In this document: in pieces, positions 49,632-62,231 of the stretch
Layout: each line of letters begins with the position of its first letter
Numbering within the stretch: the stretch's first letter is position 1
Origin: Brevipalpus yothersi
Lineage: Eukaryota; Arthropoda; Arachnida; Trombidiformes; Tenuipalpidae
Direction: 5' to 3'
NCBI GenBank assembly: GCA_003956705.1
Contig: QZCP01000841.1
Location: forward strand, 124,345 to 188,344
Length of the DNA: 64,000 nt
Position numbers and translations under genes: made by a program
Notes under the pieces: model-generated
The model's input: only the letters and a program-made list of their open reading frames with translations
Told to the model about the DNA's origin: nothing
Database searches by the model: none

Positions 49632-52600
49632 ATGTCTAATTCTAATTTTCCTGATTTTGATAAATTTAATTATGTCTACTCAAGTGAACTGAATGATGTT
49701 AATTTCCGAGTCAAAATGTAAGTATATTCACAATGTTTCCATTTGTCTTATGATACACATTGAACCTGTTCTGCATTATTATCACTAATTGCTGTTCTCT
49801 TTTCGCCCTTCATTTCAGTGGTAGCTTGGAAGGGGTTCCTTCTTATCGTAATCAAAATAGAGTTCTTATTGGAGATCCAAAGCTTAAAAATGCTGGACTG
49901 TATGATCGAAAGAAGGCAGACTTAATAATCAAATGTGATATAATTAGTAATGGAAAATCTTTGTGTCCAATTAAGCAAACTTCTTTCAGATATTTTTCGA
50001 ACATGTGGAGGTAATCTCGTTTGGATACTAGTGGATCTTTCTTGTGACTAATTTTTCACTTTCTTTTCCTCCAGCTGGAATGAATGGCTAGTTTTTCCTC
50101 TAAGAATCAGTGATGTTCCTCGTGATGCAGTTCTGGCTCTCACTGTTTGGGACTCTTATGGGCCTGGTGAAATGGTACCTGTTGGAGGTACAGCGATTAC
50201 AGTTTTCGGGAAGCATTCATCTTGCAGGCAAGGTGTTTATGAACTTAAAGTTTGGCCTAATGTGGAAGCTAGTCCAAATGGAGATACACCCGGAAAATGT
50301 GATCGACATAGTAATATTTATCGACTTAACAAGGTAGGCTTGATTTTATGAACTTGGAGTTTATCGATAACTTGCATTTTTTCATGTCTGTCATCCTCGA
50401 AGCTCAAGAAACGATACCATAAAGGACATATGATGAAAGTCAATTGGCTAGATCGACTTACTTTTGCAAACATCGAGAACACGACGAACCAGGAGAAGAA
50501 TGTTAATCACATGTACTTATCCATAGAATTTCCCACAATACAGCTTGACAACGTGATACATAGTGTAGTGTATTTTGAAAGTGGGGCAGATGATAACTGT
50601 CATCTAACTTTCGAAAGTGACATTATTGCTGTACCGGATCCAGAATTGCTTTTTGACAACTTGGTGGAGGATAAGCATCATAAGTTATATCGTAGTGATC
50701 GAACAGGTTTCACGGATAGAGATAATAAACCTAATGCCCAAACTCGTAATTTACTGACTCATATAGTGGAATATCCTCCAACGAAAGTTTTGACATCAGA
50801 CGAACAAGATTTACTGTGGAAGTATCGTTTTTATCTAATGAATCAAAAGAAAGCTTTGACCAAATTCCTTAAATGTGTCAATTGGGATTCAGAAACTGAA
50901 GCCAAACAAGCAACAGAACTTTTGTCTTCTTGGGAGCCTATGGACATCGAAGATGCTTTAGAACTACTCTCTCCTCAATTTCAACATCCAGTTGTGAGAC
51001 GCTACGCTGTTTCCCGACTGCAAGAAGCTCCAGACGAGGTAAGGTTCCAATTTTTTGAGAAATTAACCATCTAATTGCTCCTCTCTTCCCCAGGATCTAT
51101 TGCTTTACCTTCTACAACTAGTGCAAGCTCTTAAATACGAGGATTTCAATGAAATAGAAGCAGGTCTAGAGGATAAAAAAGCATCTCTAACACCAGGATT
51201 CTTTGATTGCGAGAAAGATCTTATGTAAGATTTGAAGCTTCATGGATTGACTTCCCATTTACTCATCTATAATTTTATGCACAGGAAATTGAGTACAAAT
51301 TCTGACACATCCAGTCACTCTGGGTCCGATAATCCTGCCATCGATGCACTCGAAGTTATAGTGAATCTTCCTCCTCCATCAAAAAATGTAAGTTGGAAAA
51401 TTTTTTGAATCGTTGAATTCTTTTCTAACCTCCGAATTATTTGCAGATGGACTTGGCCACTTTTCTAATTGAAAAAGCTGTAGCTGATGATGTTTTAGGC
51501 AATTTTTTCTACTGGTATCTGGTAGTCGAGAGTGAGGATCTCAATAGCAATGCTAGTGAATCCCTCACTGCATCAACATCTACTTCAATCAGAGATAACA
51601 AAAATACCAAAATGTACATGACAGTATTGAAAAGATTCTCTGATCGTCTCAGCAAGGGTGACAAAGATATGAAGCAGCGTCGTGTCAATCTTGCTCGAGA
51701 GCAACAGTTTGTCGAGAAATTGGTGCAATTGATGAAATGTGTGGCACGTGAGAAAGGTGATCGAACCAAGAAAATTGAGAAACTGAAATCATTTCTCTGT
51801 GATACAGAAGCTTTCAAGATAAATTTCAAATGCTTCGACCCCATACCTCTACCTTTGGATCCCAAGATAAGAGTTCATGGGATCATTCCTGAAAAGGCTA
51901 CTTTGTTTAAGAGTGCCTTGATGCCTAGTCTCTTAACTTTTTTAAATACCGATGATTCTCATTATATCACCATACTGAAGCATGGTGATGATCTCAGACA
52001 GGATCAACTTATACTCCAAACAATCACTCTTATGGATAAACTTCTTCGAAGAGAAAATTTAGATCTTAAATTGACACCCTACAGAGTTTTAGCAACAAGT
52101 AGTAAACATGGTTTTGTGCAGTATATCGAATCATGTCCGGTAGCTGAAGTCATAAAATCATACGATATTCAAAAGTTTTTCCGAGAACATGCACCCTGTG
52201 AGAATGCTCCTTACGGTATTTCACCGGATGTGATGGATACTTATATCAAATCTTGTGGTGAGCACTCAAAAACCTTCTCATTTACCTGGATTAATCTTGC
52301 TCTCTTTTCTTGATGTAGCTGGATACTGTATAATTACATATCTTCTTGGGGTTGGTGATAGACATCTTGATAATCTATTGTTGACCAAGAGAGGACATCT
52401 GTTCCACATAGATTTTGGATACATTCTTGGTCGTGACCCTAAACCTTTTCCACCCCCGATGAAATTGAGTAGAGAAATGGTGGAAGCCATGGGCGGTATT
52501 TCTTCAGAACATTATCAAATGTTCAGAAAACTCTGTTATACTGCATTCCTCCATTTGCGACGTCACGCCAATCTCATTTTGAATCTTTTTAACCTTATGG

Positions 52601-52871
52601 TTGATGCCACTATACCAGATATTGCTCTTGAGCCTGATAAAACTGTTAAAAAAGTGCAAGACAAATTTTGTCTTGACCTCAGTGATGAAGAGGCAGTTCG
52701 TCATATTCAAAGCTTGATTGATGAAAGTGTAACTGCTGTTATGGCCATTCTAGTTGAACAAATTCACAAATTTGCCCAGGTAAGTTTAAAATTCTCTCTT
52801 ATTTTGAATATATTTCTAAGTTCTAATTTGTCTCTTTCTTTTTTGATCTTTTCCAGTATTGGCGGAAATAA
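49632..52871 (+). CDS. PIK3C3: Class III phosphatidylinositol 3-kinase VPS34
   Basis: Nine exons (49632-49717, 49819-50010, 50075-50333, 50403-51038, 51094-51224, 51285-51387, 51447-52257, 52319-52779, 52857-52871), 897 residues in frame; human has 887. Order: C2 domain (WNEWLVFPLRISDVPRDA), helical PIK domain (DEQDLLWKYRFYL, CVNWDSETEAKQA, RRYAVSRL), kinase with HGDDLRQDQLILQ, catalytic loop GVGDRHLDNLLL and activation loop HIDFGYILGRDPKPFPPPMKL. All kinase motifs are intact. The last exon is 15 bases and encodes YWRK and stop, the conserved C-terminal end. It makes PI3P for autophagy and endosomal sorting. Confidence 0.97.
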
Positions 52872-52953
52872 GCTCAATATATCATTCATGTGCCTTGATG
52901 TGAACTTCCATTTTATAAAGTTAGCTGATGTTGTGCTTTATTTTCATTTTTTG

Positions 52954-52959
52954 AATAAA
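52954..52959 (+). promoter_or_regulatory. PIK3C3 polyadenylation signal
   Basis: AATAAA 83 bases after the stop codon; the convergent gene ends at 53058. Confidence 0.6.
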
Positions 52960-53057
52960 AATACTATCAATACTTCTTTGTTTCACTCTTGAACTCTGGA
53001 ATTCCCCCTTGCTTTGAGCTTCATCAGAGCTCAAATTTGATGGCACTCAGCGGGGTG

Positions 53058-54676
53058 TCAAAATACGAGATTCTTCTCAATGATCTGTTGAACGAACTCA
53101 TCCGAGTCAAACTTTCCAATAACATCGTCGACAACATCTTCGATTGCTTCGAGCTCCGCTGAAACTGGCCTTTTTGGTTTATTATTATTGTTATTCCAGT
53201 TATTCGGTCTCCATGGATCCTTTGGGCATTCACCTTTTATCGCTCTTATAGCTTCTCTTTCAGCTTCCTCTCGTTCTTCATCGCCCTCTTCTCGATCGGC
53301 ATCTGCATCTGCATCCACTTCGGGTCTTAATTCTCCAATTTCAGCTACAAGCCTCAGAATTCGTAAGATATTCAAGGGTAGCAGAATTATTCCCTCTCTG
53401 AAAATCGAAAAATTATTGAAGTGTGAAACGATTAACCTCGAATATCTCACCTGACAAGGAACTCCAAAATTCTTAGAATCAACCTGCGAAAAGAAAGTAT
53501 GAAATGAATAAATTAATTATAAGCAAACGAGTTCTGAAGCCCAATCAGTCACATCTTTTCTTTTATTTTCTAAGATTCAACAAGAAGAGAGGAGTGAAGA
53601 TTCCAACCTATACCTGCTAAAAGTGTGAAAATTGCTTAATTTGTAATCCACACGAATAATTGTCATTAGGATAATAGGACGAAGATCATTAATCAAATGC
53701 TTGCACTGATGAGCTCAAGAGTGTAACCGATAATTGATTTTTTGGGACAATGTTTAGCATAGTAGTGAGATGAGACACTTGATCGTTGATAAGGCTAGAT
53801 TTTATGCCCGATTTGCTGCAAAACTTTGCCATTTCATCGTTTTAGATCGAAACTTGCATAAAAAACCATGTAAATGAATGAATGTAACTATAGTTCTCTA
53901 ATATTTATGCATTTTCTTTCCTTACATACCTTGTACCAATGAAATCATCGAAAAAAATCCATTACACAAAAAACTCGCGTGGAATAACTCGGATAACTTA
54001 TTTTTTTGGAGGTCATCTTGCCCCACGCTAGTTCATGACATTGAGCTTTGATTATTTCATACAAACTTTCGATCCTGAAATAAGTTTCTGAGAAAAGTTT
54101 CCAATTCACTTACGGTATGAGGAGTGGGAGAAGGATGGCATCTCTCGCAAGTCTCAAAAGTGCTCTAAGAATTCTCAATATTCTGTAAGAGACGATATCA
54201 ATGTGAATTTATATCCTCTGAACAGGGAACATTTTTTCAAGTAATTAAGGAACACTTTGAGATCAAAAATTTAACTGATTTGATCCTTAGTCACTTACAG
54301 TAACAGTAGAACAATTGGAGGGATGATCAAAGCTGGTGGAGCAGCTACATAGGCTGGCATAATTGATATCATGAGGATGATCACCAGAATAACCTCTTTC
54401 GATTTTTCCATTTCGATCTAATGACACACAAGAAGCTGAAGATGCTAAAATTAGAAAATCCTACTAAAAAATTGAGTTTATCCAAAAACTGACCAATTTT
54501 CAATCATCAATCACATTAATCAGAAGGAAACGGTATAAAAAATACAGAAAAGTTATCAATAAGCACTTCAACACCGGCAGAACGAATGTTCAAAAACAAC
54601 GATTAAAAATGAACAGCAACTTTGAACAACAAACTGATGATAGTTCGAATCATCTTACCTGTGATTCAGGTGGCAT
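53058..54676 (-). CDS. Leu/Ile/Arg-rich hydrophobic protein with acidic tail, unknown
   Basis: Five exons (54676-54659, 54417-54299, 54182-54114, 53483-53451, 53397-53058) joined in frame to 192 residues. A short polar start (MPPESQIEMEKSKE) precedes a hydrophobic segment (VILVIILMISIMPAYVA) that is a signal or signal-anchor sequence. Then come about 75 residues of Leu/Ile with regularly spaced Arg: ILRIL occurs three times, each soon after an exon start, and ILLPL twice. The C-terminal half is hydrophilic: an Asp/Glu-rich stretch, a WNNNN patch and IEDVVDDVIGKF. An alternative start is the ATG at 54411. I recognise no family. It may be secreted or inserted in a membrane. Confidence 0.72.
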
Positions 54677-55635
54677 GTGAACTGTCAGTGGGCTGATTTT
54701 AGAAAAATTTTCCCTGGAAATCGTTCTTATCAGGTTGAGTAGTTATGAGAGACGAACACGGAATAAGCAAATGAACAAATGAGAACAAACATAAAATACA
54801 ATAAATTGATTTATTTTGTATTTACACGCCATTTCTCACTAAACATTAGCGTACTTGAGAAATTATTCAACTCTTCTTCATTGACTTATTAGAATTATTC
54901 TTGAACCGTGAAATAGTTTTCACACACAAATTAATTACGATTATCTTGTAAGAATGTTCAAAAGTATGATTGTATTCACAAAAATTCAACCAAAAAAAGT
55001 TCGCCTTCTCATCATCGAAAGCTGATACAATTCTCATACTACCATCGAAAACTGACCCCCCAACCAGCAATACTAATTTTTCATCAGCCACCAATTAACA
55101 ATCAAAAAATGAATGCACAACCTCTTCCCAGACATTCTTCCCACTCTTTTCTGGGCGCTAATATGTGGTACATGTTAACAAGCATGATTCTCTTTGGGAT
55201 TGAGAATTGAGCGCGCTTCAATGCTTCAATGCTTGAGCAATCAGCAAAGCTTGTCTTCGTAATGCTTTTGTATTGGTTGTTGGTGTGAAAAATAACTAGA
55301 TTTTGAGTTGATATGTTTACATTGGATTTGATGGTGATTTAATTATAGTCTAGTTTTATTTGGATCGTTTATAATGCTGTTAAGCTGTTGAGATAGTATA
55401 GATTGTTTCAAAACAAGTGTTGATTGATTGTTATTGAACCAATAGGAAACAGCTGATTTGACCAATCTTCTGATAATCTTAATCAATTTAAAAAGGTGAA
55501 ATTTTATTATTTCATAGTGATTAAGGTAAGTGTTTTTAAGTGGCTGTTTGTTGTTTCTTGATTAATTCAATTGTTTTGTTGTTGTTAATCTCTTTTGCAA
55601 TGTCTTATTTAGTGTCAACATTAAGGAAAACAGAA
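54677..55635. other. Divergent region with PAN3 5' leader intron
   Basis: About 960 bases. A good donor (TTAAG/GTAAGTG, 55526) and an acceptor (tcttatttag, exon from 55613) suggest a short intron in the PAN3 leader. No other gene; the minus frame at 54867-55094 has no domain. Confidence 0.55.
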
Positions 55636-57087
55636 ATGATGCCTATGCATGGTAATAGACCTCCAATAAGACCAAACAGTCCGGGATCCTATTTCACTGC
55701 TGATGATATTAAATTGGAACTACTTCGAAAACAGCGACTCATTAGTCCTGGAGGTGTTGAAATGTATCCTGAAGTGCCGGAGATGGTTGATAATTATCGT
55801 GAATTGGTGCCACTGGAAAATTCGATGGTATCAACCTCCACCTCTTTCGGTTATGTTAGCAGTGTTTATCGAGCTGTTAATATTTCGACTGGAGAAATAT
55901 TTTGTCTACGAAGAATCCATGGATTCCAAGCTACCATGAATAATTACCGATCTTTGTGCAATGCAATTGATTCGTGGAAAAAAATTGAACACTCAAACAT
56001 GGTTTCATTGCGACAAATTTTTACTACCAAAGCATTTGGTGATAGTTCTCTGATCTTTGTGTATGATTTCTTTCCTGGATCTCAAACACTGATGGATCAA
56101 TTTTTCTCTCATCCCCAAATCAAGCCTTTTGGACCATCTGTTGGTGGTCACTCTTCCACAGCTCGTCCTTACAGCCAGCAACAACCATTTCGCAACAAGC
56201 TGTTACCAGAATCTGTAATATGGACAATAATTATTCAGCTGTCTTCGGCTATCAGAACAATACACGCCAATAATCTTGCATGTCGTGCCATTGATCCCAC
56301 CAAGATCATCATTACCAGTGGAGGACCCGATAATGGTCAAGGTTCACATTATAATCAGTTCATGAATCCCCTACATTTGAATCCTCGAGTTCGTCTCAGT
56401 TCATGTGGTGTATTCGACGTGATATCACCTAATCCATTCCCTGATATGCCTGATTGTCCAGCCAAAGCTTTGATTCCTCATCTCCAGCGAGAAGATCTCG
56501 TATCTTTTGGAAAAGTTTTGTGTGCTCTCGCCTGTAATTCCTTGAGTGCCATGGATCAAGATTCTTGGCCTCAGTCTTATGAAGTGATAACTAGAAACTA
56601 TAATGGTGATCTAAGAACTTTAATATTTTTCCTTTTAACGGCTAAGAGAGGAAGCACAATCAACGAAATAATGCCAATGATTGGAGGAAGATTTTATGCC
56701 CAACTAGACATGGTCTATCAGAGATATGACTTGGTGGAATCACAATTAGCCAAGGAACTTGATAATGGACGACTTTTCCGTCTTTTAACCAAACTAGGAA
56801 CCATTAATGAGCGACCTGAATTTCGAATGGATCCACAGTGGTCAGAAACAGGCGATCGATATCTTCTTAAACTGTTTCGTGATTATATTTTCCATCAAGT
56901 GGATGAAAATGGCCAACCATGGATCGATATGGGTCATATTGTTTCCACTTTAAATAAGCTGGATGTTGGTTCGCCTGAGAAAATTTGTCTCGTATCACGA
57001 GATGATCAAAATGTACTCATTGTCTCTTTCTGTGAGCTGAAAAAGTGTTTCGAAGCTGCTTCCAATGAACTTCTTAGACAGTACTAG
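55636..57087 (+). CDS. PAN3: PAN2-PAN3 deadenylation complex subunit PAN3
   Basis: Intronless coding part, 483 residues from the ATG at 55636; if the leader intron is not removed, an in-frame ATG at 55600 adds 12 residues. It shows the PAN3 pseudokinase (IFCLRRIHGFQ, HSNMVSLRQIFTTKAFGDSSLIFVYDFFPGSQTL), then VIWTIIIQLSSAIRTIHANNLACRAIDPTKI, and the C-terminal knob (NGRLFRLLTKLGTINERPEF, YLLKLFRDYIFHQVDENGQPWIDMGHIV). PAN3 dimerises, binds poly(A) and GW182 and recruits the PAN2 exonuclease. The N-terminal CCCH zinc finger of longer isoforms is not encoded here. Confidence 0.93.
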   Translation: MMPMHGNRPPIRPNSPGSYFTADDIKLELLRKQRLISPGGVEMYPEVPEMVDNYRELVPLENSMVSTSTSFGYVSSVYRAVNISTGEIFCLRRIHGFQATMNNYRSLCNAIDSWKKIEHSNMVSLRQIFTTKAFGDSSLIFVYDFFPGSQTLMDQFFSHPQIKPFGPSVGGHSSTARPYSQQQPFRNKLLPESVIWTIIIQLSSAIRTIHANNLACRAIDPTKIIITSGGPDNGQGSHYNQFMNPLHLNPRVRLSSCGVFDVISPNPFPDMPDCPAKALIPHLQREDLVSFGKVLCALACNSLSAMDQDSWPQSYEVITRNYNGDLRTLIFFLLTAKRGSTINEIMPMIGGRFYAQLDMVYQRYDLVESQLAKELDNGRLFRLLTKLGTINERPEFRMDPQWSETGDRYLLKLFRDYIFHQVDENGQPWIDMGHIVSTLNKLDVGSPEKICLVSRDDQNVLIVSFCELKKCFEAASNELLRQY

Positions 57088-58546
57088 AAAAACTTATTTA
57101 GAGTCATTTAAGATAAAATTTTTACCTGACTTTTGAAGTTTTTTAGTTTTATCATTGAACATTATCAATGAATCTTTCTACTCAATTAAATGATTAAATT
57201 TTCAATCAATAGCTATCCTTGCCATCATATTCATTGCTGTCAATTATCAATCTTCAATCATCTCCACATATCAGATCTGTATGGTCCACAGAATTCCGAA
57301 TTCCGAGAACTTACCATTGTGAATCATGGCCAATCCATGAGCAAGTGGCCCAGAACGTTCATCATCCGTCATATCCGATCAATGAATACAAGATGGGGAC
57401 AACTTTCAAAATCTGTTGTACACAGACTTTGAAATCCACTTCCTTCTCACAATCGAGAGACAATCAATCGAAAGTAAGGTGATTAACTTGGGATGAATTA
57501 TCAAACATGGGTCAATTCAATTTGATGAGAAGCTTGTTGATTCGCGCGCTTACAGTACATGAAAGTTCATTGGTTGCCTTCTTATCACAACAGCAATTCC
57601 TTTAAACTTCTGAATCAAGTTGAAGTGAATGTATTAGTGATCATTTGAAGTGTTTAATTGGGAGAGTAACTATCATTCGGTGTGATTAACAGTTTGATTG
57701 CTATAAGAAAAGATTTGTTGACATTGATCATCTGTCTTTGAGTGAGATATTGTGAGGTGATTAATCAAGACAATACAATTCTAAGATATTTTTCTTTTTG
57801 TATTTTGAGAGGTAAGTAAATGTGTGGAGACTTTTTTTTCACCTAAATCATTTGATAAGTGTTTGTCATCAAGCAATTTATGATTTATCTGCATCCACAT
57901 GTCAGTGATGAAAAATTCCTAATACTCGGTCATCTATTGGCAAATTATATAGTTACACAGGTTATAAACTAAGATGCTAATTGAGAAAGGCTATTTTCAC
58001 TTTATTGTAATCATTTTCTGCTGATTAACGTTGATAATGCCCTAAAGTTATAGTCAATTCACTGACTAACATTAACTCCTTTGACTAACTATTCAATGAC
58101 CTCTGAAAAACTCAGCTATTCAACTTGAGTGAATCGAAGTTAAGCCATAAGAACGTTGACATTGCATGATATTCGATTGAAGGAGCTCGTTCTTACATTC
58201 AATTGTGAAAGTTAGGTGAAAATTTTTCCGAATTTTTAACCAGTGAGAATGGAAAAATCAGTTTTTTGTTATCTAAATTTGTTGAATGAATCTACAGAAG
58301 TTGGAATGAATCAAAATTTCAGATTATCCATACTTCAAATAGAATGCTGTGTCATTTTTCCACCCTATTTTGAGATGTTCCGTTCCGGAATTTCCTTTCC
58401 CGGTCCATGTTGCGCGAAGATGAGAATTTTTGTATTGATGGGAATCAAGTTAAACGTTGCCAAAAGGATGACAAAATTCTGTTTAACTCTTCTATCAACT
58501 AATCAATACTTTCATTCATTTTCCTTTCGATCTATTGGAGGTCTTT
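57088..58546. other. Gap between PAN3 and prolyl oligopeptidase
   Basis: About 1.45 kb. A strong splice donor (GAGAG/GTAAGTAAA, at 57812) could end a non-coding leader exon of the peptidase gene. The overlapping frames at 57190-57482 and 58243-58572 have no recognisable domain. Confidence 0.45.
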
Positions 58547-61500
58547 ATGATCTCGGGTTGGACTCTCAATAGCTTAGGAATATTTTCATCGTCACTTCGA
58601 GCATTATATAAATTTAAGCCAATCTCGTATCACTTCGTGCATTCTGTTCCGAAAAGAATGGCATTCAATTATCCCAAACCAAGACGTGATGAATCGGTAA
58701 TCGATGAAATTCATGGGCATAAGGTAAGTTTTCTGGACGGGGATGTTTCTGGGTTCATGGGCCTTCAGAGGAACTTATTGAGGTATTTTCTTCCCAGATC
58801 AAAGATCCTTACCGGTGGATGGAAGATCCGGAGTCTGAGGAAACACAAAATTTTATTCATGAGGAGAATAAGATTACCAGAAAGTTCATTGATCAGTGTA
58901 CTTTTAAAGAAAAAATAACCAATCGGTAAGCTTGTTGGCAACAATTTCTTCATTCTCAACAAACTATTTCTCTTCTGTAGACTGCGAGAACTCATTGATT
59001 ATCCCAGAATAAGTTGTCCAATAAAGTACGGTGACAACTATTTCTTCACAAAAAATGATGGCTTACAAAATCAGGACGTTTTATACATCCAAGAATCTTT
59101 GGATACTGAGGCCAAGGTTTTCTTAGATCCTAATAAATTGGATGAAAAAGGGCTAATATCTTTATGTTCATGGAAAGCCTCGAGAGATGGTAAACTCTTG
59201 TCTTATTCCCTGTGCGAGTGTGGTTCTGATTGGAGAACAATTAAGATAAAATCCGTTCCTTCCGGTGAAGATCTTGAAGACAAGTTGGAATTTGTGAAAT
59301 TTTCAGGAATTTCATGGACCCATGACAACAATGGATTCTTTTATTGTGTAAATTGAATGTTTTGAACATTTTTTCACGTTGATGAAAATATTCTCCATTT
59401 TTCAGAGGTTTCCAACCGGAGAGGGCAAAAGCGATGGAACAGAGAATACTCAGCCGCTCAACCACTCAGTTTATTACCACAAAGTTGGTACAGCACAGTC
59501 TGAAGATGTTTTGATAAGTTGTTTTCCAGAAAATCCAAGATGGCTATTGGCTGCCAACGTTAGTGATTGTGGAAATATTTTGTTCGTTTTTGCACGACAA
59601 GACACCAAGAATAACGCGGTTTATTATGCACCAATTGAGTACCCGATAAAGAGCGAATTTAAGCTCACCCCTCTGATAAAGGGGTTCGAAGCATCTTACG
59701 ACTTTGTTGCAAATGATGATAAAATTGTTTATTTGCATACAAATTGTGATGCCCCAAATTTCAAGATGATCAAAATAGACCTGGATCATCCAGAAAAGTC
59801 TAGTTGGCAAGATGTGATCCCTCATCATGAAAAAGATGTCCTATCTCATCTTGCTTGCGTTAACAATGATAAATTAGTGACCATCTATATGAGAGATGTT
59901 TGCGATATCATTCAAATCAGAGAATTGCGAACTGGATCTTTGATTGTCACTCCTGAAATATCGATTGGAACAATTGGTGGCATCTCGGGAAGAAGAGTGT
60001 TGAAAGAAGTTTTCTTTTCCTTTGTGAATTTTTTCACACCCGGTATTATCTATCGTGTTGATATGGAAAAGAACTTTGAGATTTCAGTGAGTTTTTTCCT
60101 CGAGAATCGTTATGTTCTGCATTTTTTCCAATGCTCTCTCGATTATTTGTAGATTTTCAAAAGGATCGATACAAAAGGCTTCAATCCTGATGATTTTGTA
60201 GTGAAACAAGTTTTTTATCAATCAAAAGATAACGTGATGGTGCCTATGTTCATCGCTCATTCAAAAGTAAGTTTGACTAATTTTGCTCTTGAGATTGTGG
60301 ACTTGATGGTTCTTTTTTCAGGATTTCAAAAAAGATGGCAACAGTCCATGTAAGCTTTACGGTTATGGTGGGTTTGATATTTCGATTCAACCTTACTACT
60401 CATCATCGACTATAATGTGGCTGAAAAACTTTCGTGGAGTATATGCCATTGCCAATATAAGAGGAGGAGGGTTGGTTATCCTGATTTTCGTGCACAATTC
60501 TCATTTTTTCAATCACGCTCCTCACAAAAATAATTTTTGAATGTTATCAGTGAATACGGTCAGAAGTGGCATGATGATGGAAGGTTGGGTAACAAAATGA
60601 ACTGTTTCGAAGACTTCATAAATGCTGGAAAGTATCTCATCAAAGAGGGCTACAGTCACAAGAACAAGTGAGTTATTCAATTATGAGTTTGAACTATCAC
60701 TGCATATTGAAATGATTTTCTCGATCATTTCTTTTGTGAACTAGATTTCACACTTCGATCAAAACTTGAATATCTCCTCAGACGAGTTATCTGAACTTTT
60801 TACTACTGAGTTATTTCCTTACAATTCCTTGGAATTCATCCGTTCCAAATTGATGAATTTATTGATCAATATTGATTTTTTCAGGCTTATTATTGAGGGT
60901 GGTTCAAATGGAGGTCTTTTGGTTGCTGCCAGCTCAAACCTAGCGCCTGATATTTTTTCATGCGGAATTTGTATGGTTGGGTAAGGTCTATCAATAATTT
61001 AATTTTTCTTTTCTTCCAAATAAATCCTCATCTCACTGCCATTTACAGGGTGCTGGACATGACTCGGTTCCACAAGTTTGGAGTTGGAAGGATGTGGAGA
61101 GCAGATTATGGTGATCCTGAAGAGCAAATAGACTTTGAGAATCTCATGAAGTGAGTTGAGAGTTGCTATTTCAAGTTTTGTAGGTATGGCTGAACACTTA
61201 TCCAAACTTGTAATATTCCCTCAGATATTCCCCTCTTCATAATATACCTCAAGGAATTAATAATTTTCCAGCCACTTTGGTTATTACCGGTTAGTCTATG
61301 AAATTTCATTCCAAGGATCAGAACTTGATTTTTGATACTTTCATAGGAGATCACGACGATCGAGTTGCACCTCTTCACAGTCTCAAATATGCTGCTGAGC
61401 TCCAACATACATTGGGAAAGATAAACGACAAGCCTATCATGCTTCGTGTAGAATGTCAAGTGGGACATGGGGCTAATAAACCTATCCAGAAAAGAGTAAG

Positions 61501-61614
61501 CTAATGAACCATTTTGAGTGAAATTTTAATCTAAATCAAATTTTTCAGATTGAAGAGACATCCGACATCTACAGCTTCATTGCTCAGGCTCTTCAGCTGG
61601 ACTTCCATGAGTGA
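58547..61614 (+). CDS. PREP: Prolyl oligopeptidase (prolyl endopeptidase)
   Basis: Twelve exons: 58547-58723, 58798-58925, 58981-59347, 59406-60086, 60153-60266, 60322-60470, 60551-60667, 60885-60980, 61049-61150, 61225-61289, 61347-61495 and 61549-61614, in frame to 736 residues. The propeller half has DPYRWMEDPESEETQ, SGSDW-type ECGSDWRTIKIK and GKSDGTE. The hydrolase half has LYGYGGF, ANIRGGGEYGQKWH, nucleophile Ser in GGSNGGLL, Asp in GDHDDRVAPLHS and His in GHGANKP, so the triad is complete. It cleaves after Pro in short peptides. The family start corresponds to ATG 58658 (699 residues); the first in-frame ATG adds 37 residues with several basic and no acidic residue. Confidence 0.95.
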
Positions 61615-62231
61615 ATATGACTTGTCGAAATTTGGTGGAAAATCTCGTATGGATATCATTTGGACATCATCAGTAAATGTGGAGGCAACGAAAATTCAGC
61701 CCTCTCTCTTGAATTCAAGCGAACAGATCTTTTTATGATTGAGATCCAATTTCGATTAAAAATAATTTGAGTAAAATCGAAAGTCTCAATTTGTCCATTA
61801 TAATTCCTCTTCTAACCGATCAGATCTCATCTCTAACTGACAGTAAACCTATAAATCTGGCTTGTTCAAGGACCTATGGTTATCTGCTAAAACTCCATCA
61901 ATCTCTCACTCTTTGGTTCATTTAGAGGCTTTTGAAATTTAATGTAAGGTCTCTCTATTAACGGTTTTAAGAAACCCAATTCTTAGTCAAGAATTTTCTC
62001 TTCATTATGACAAGTCACTCGCCTCATTTAATGTCATCGGGATACCAACAAGAACAATCTCTCTTGTAGTAATTTGAGCATCCTAAACTCGATGACCAGT
62101 GTAACGAAAGTTGATCAGATCAGCCTTAACAAATGAGAAATTCGATTCTTAGAATTGTAGTTCGATAATCGAGAAAATTGAAAATCAACTTATGGCAGAA
62201 AAATGGAATAAATGTCCTTCTCAATGCTGAT
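61615..62231. other. Gap between PREP and the Piwi relic
   Basis: About 620 bases, AT-rich, with the PREP 3' end. I could not extend the Piwi similarity leftward into it. Confidence 0.45.

Noticed and set aside
51509..51865. 118-codon minus-strand frame
   Set aside because: Antisense shadow of PIK3C3 exon 7.
58243..58572. 109-codon plus-strand frame before PREP
   Set aside because: No domain; probably leader or intergenic.
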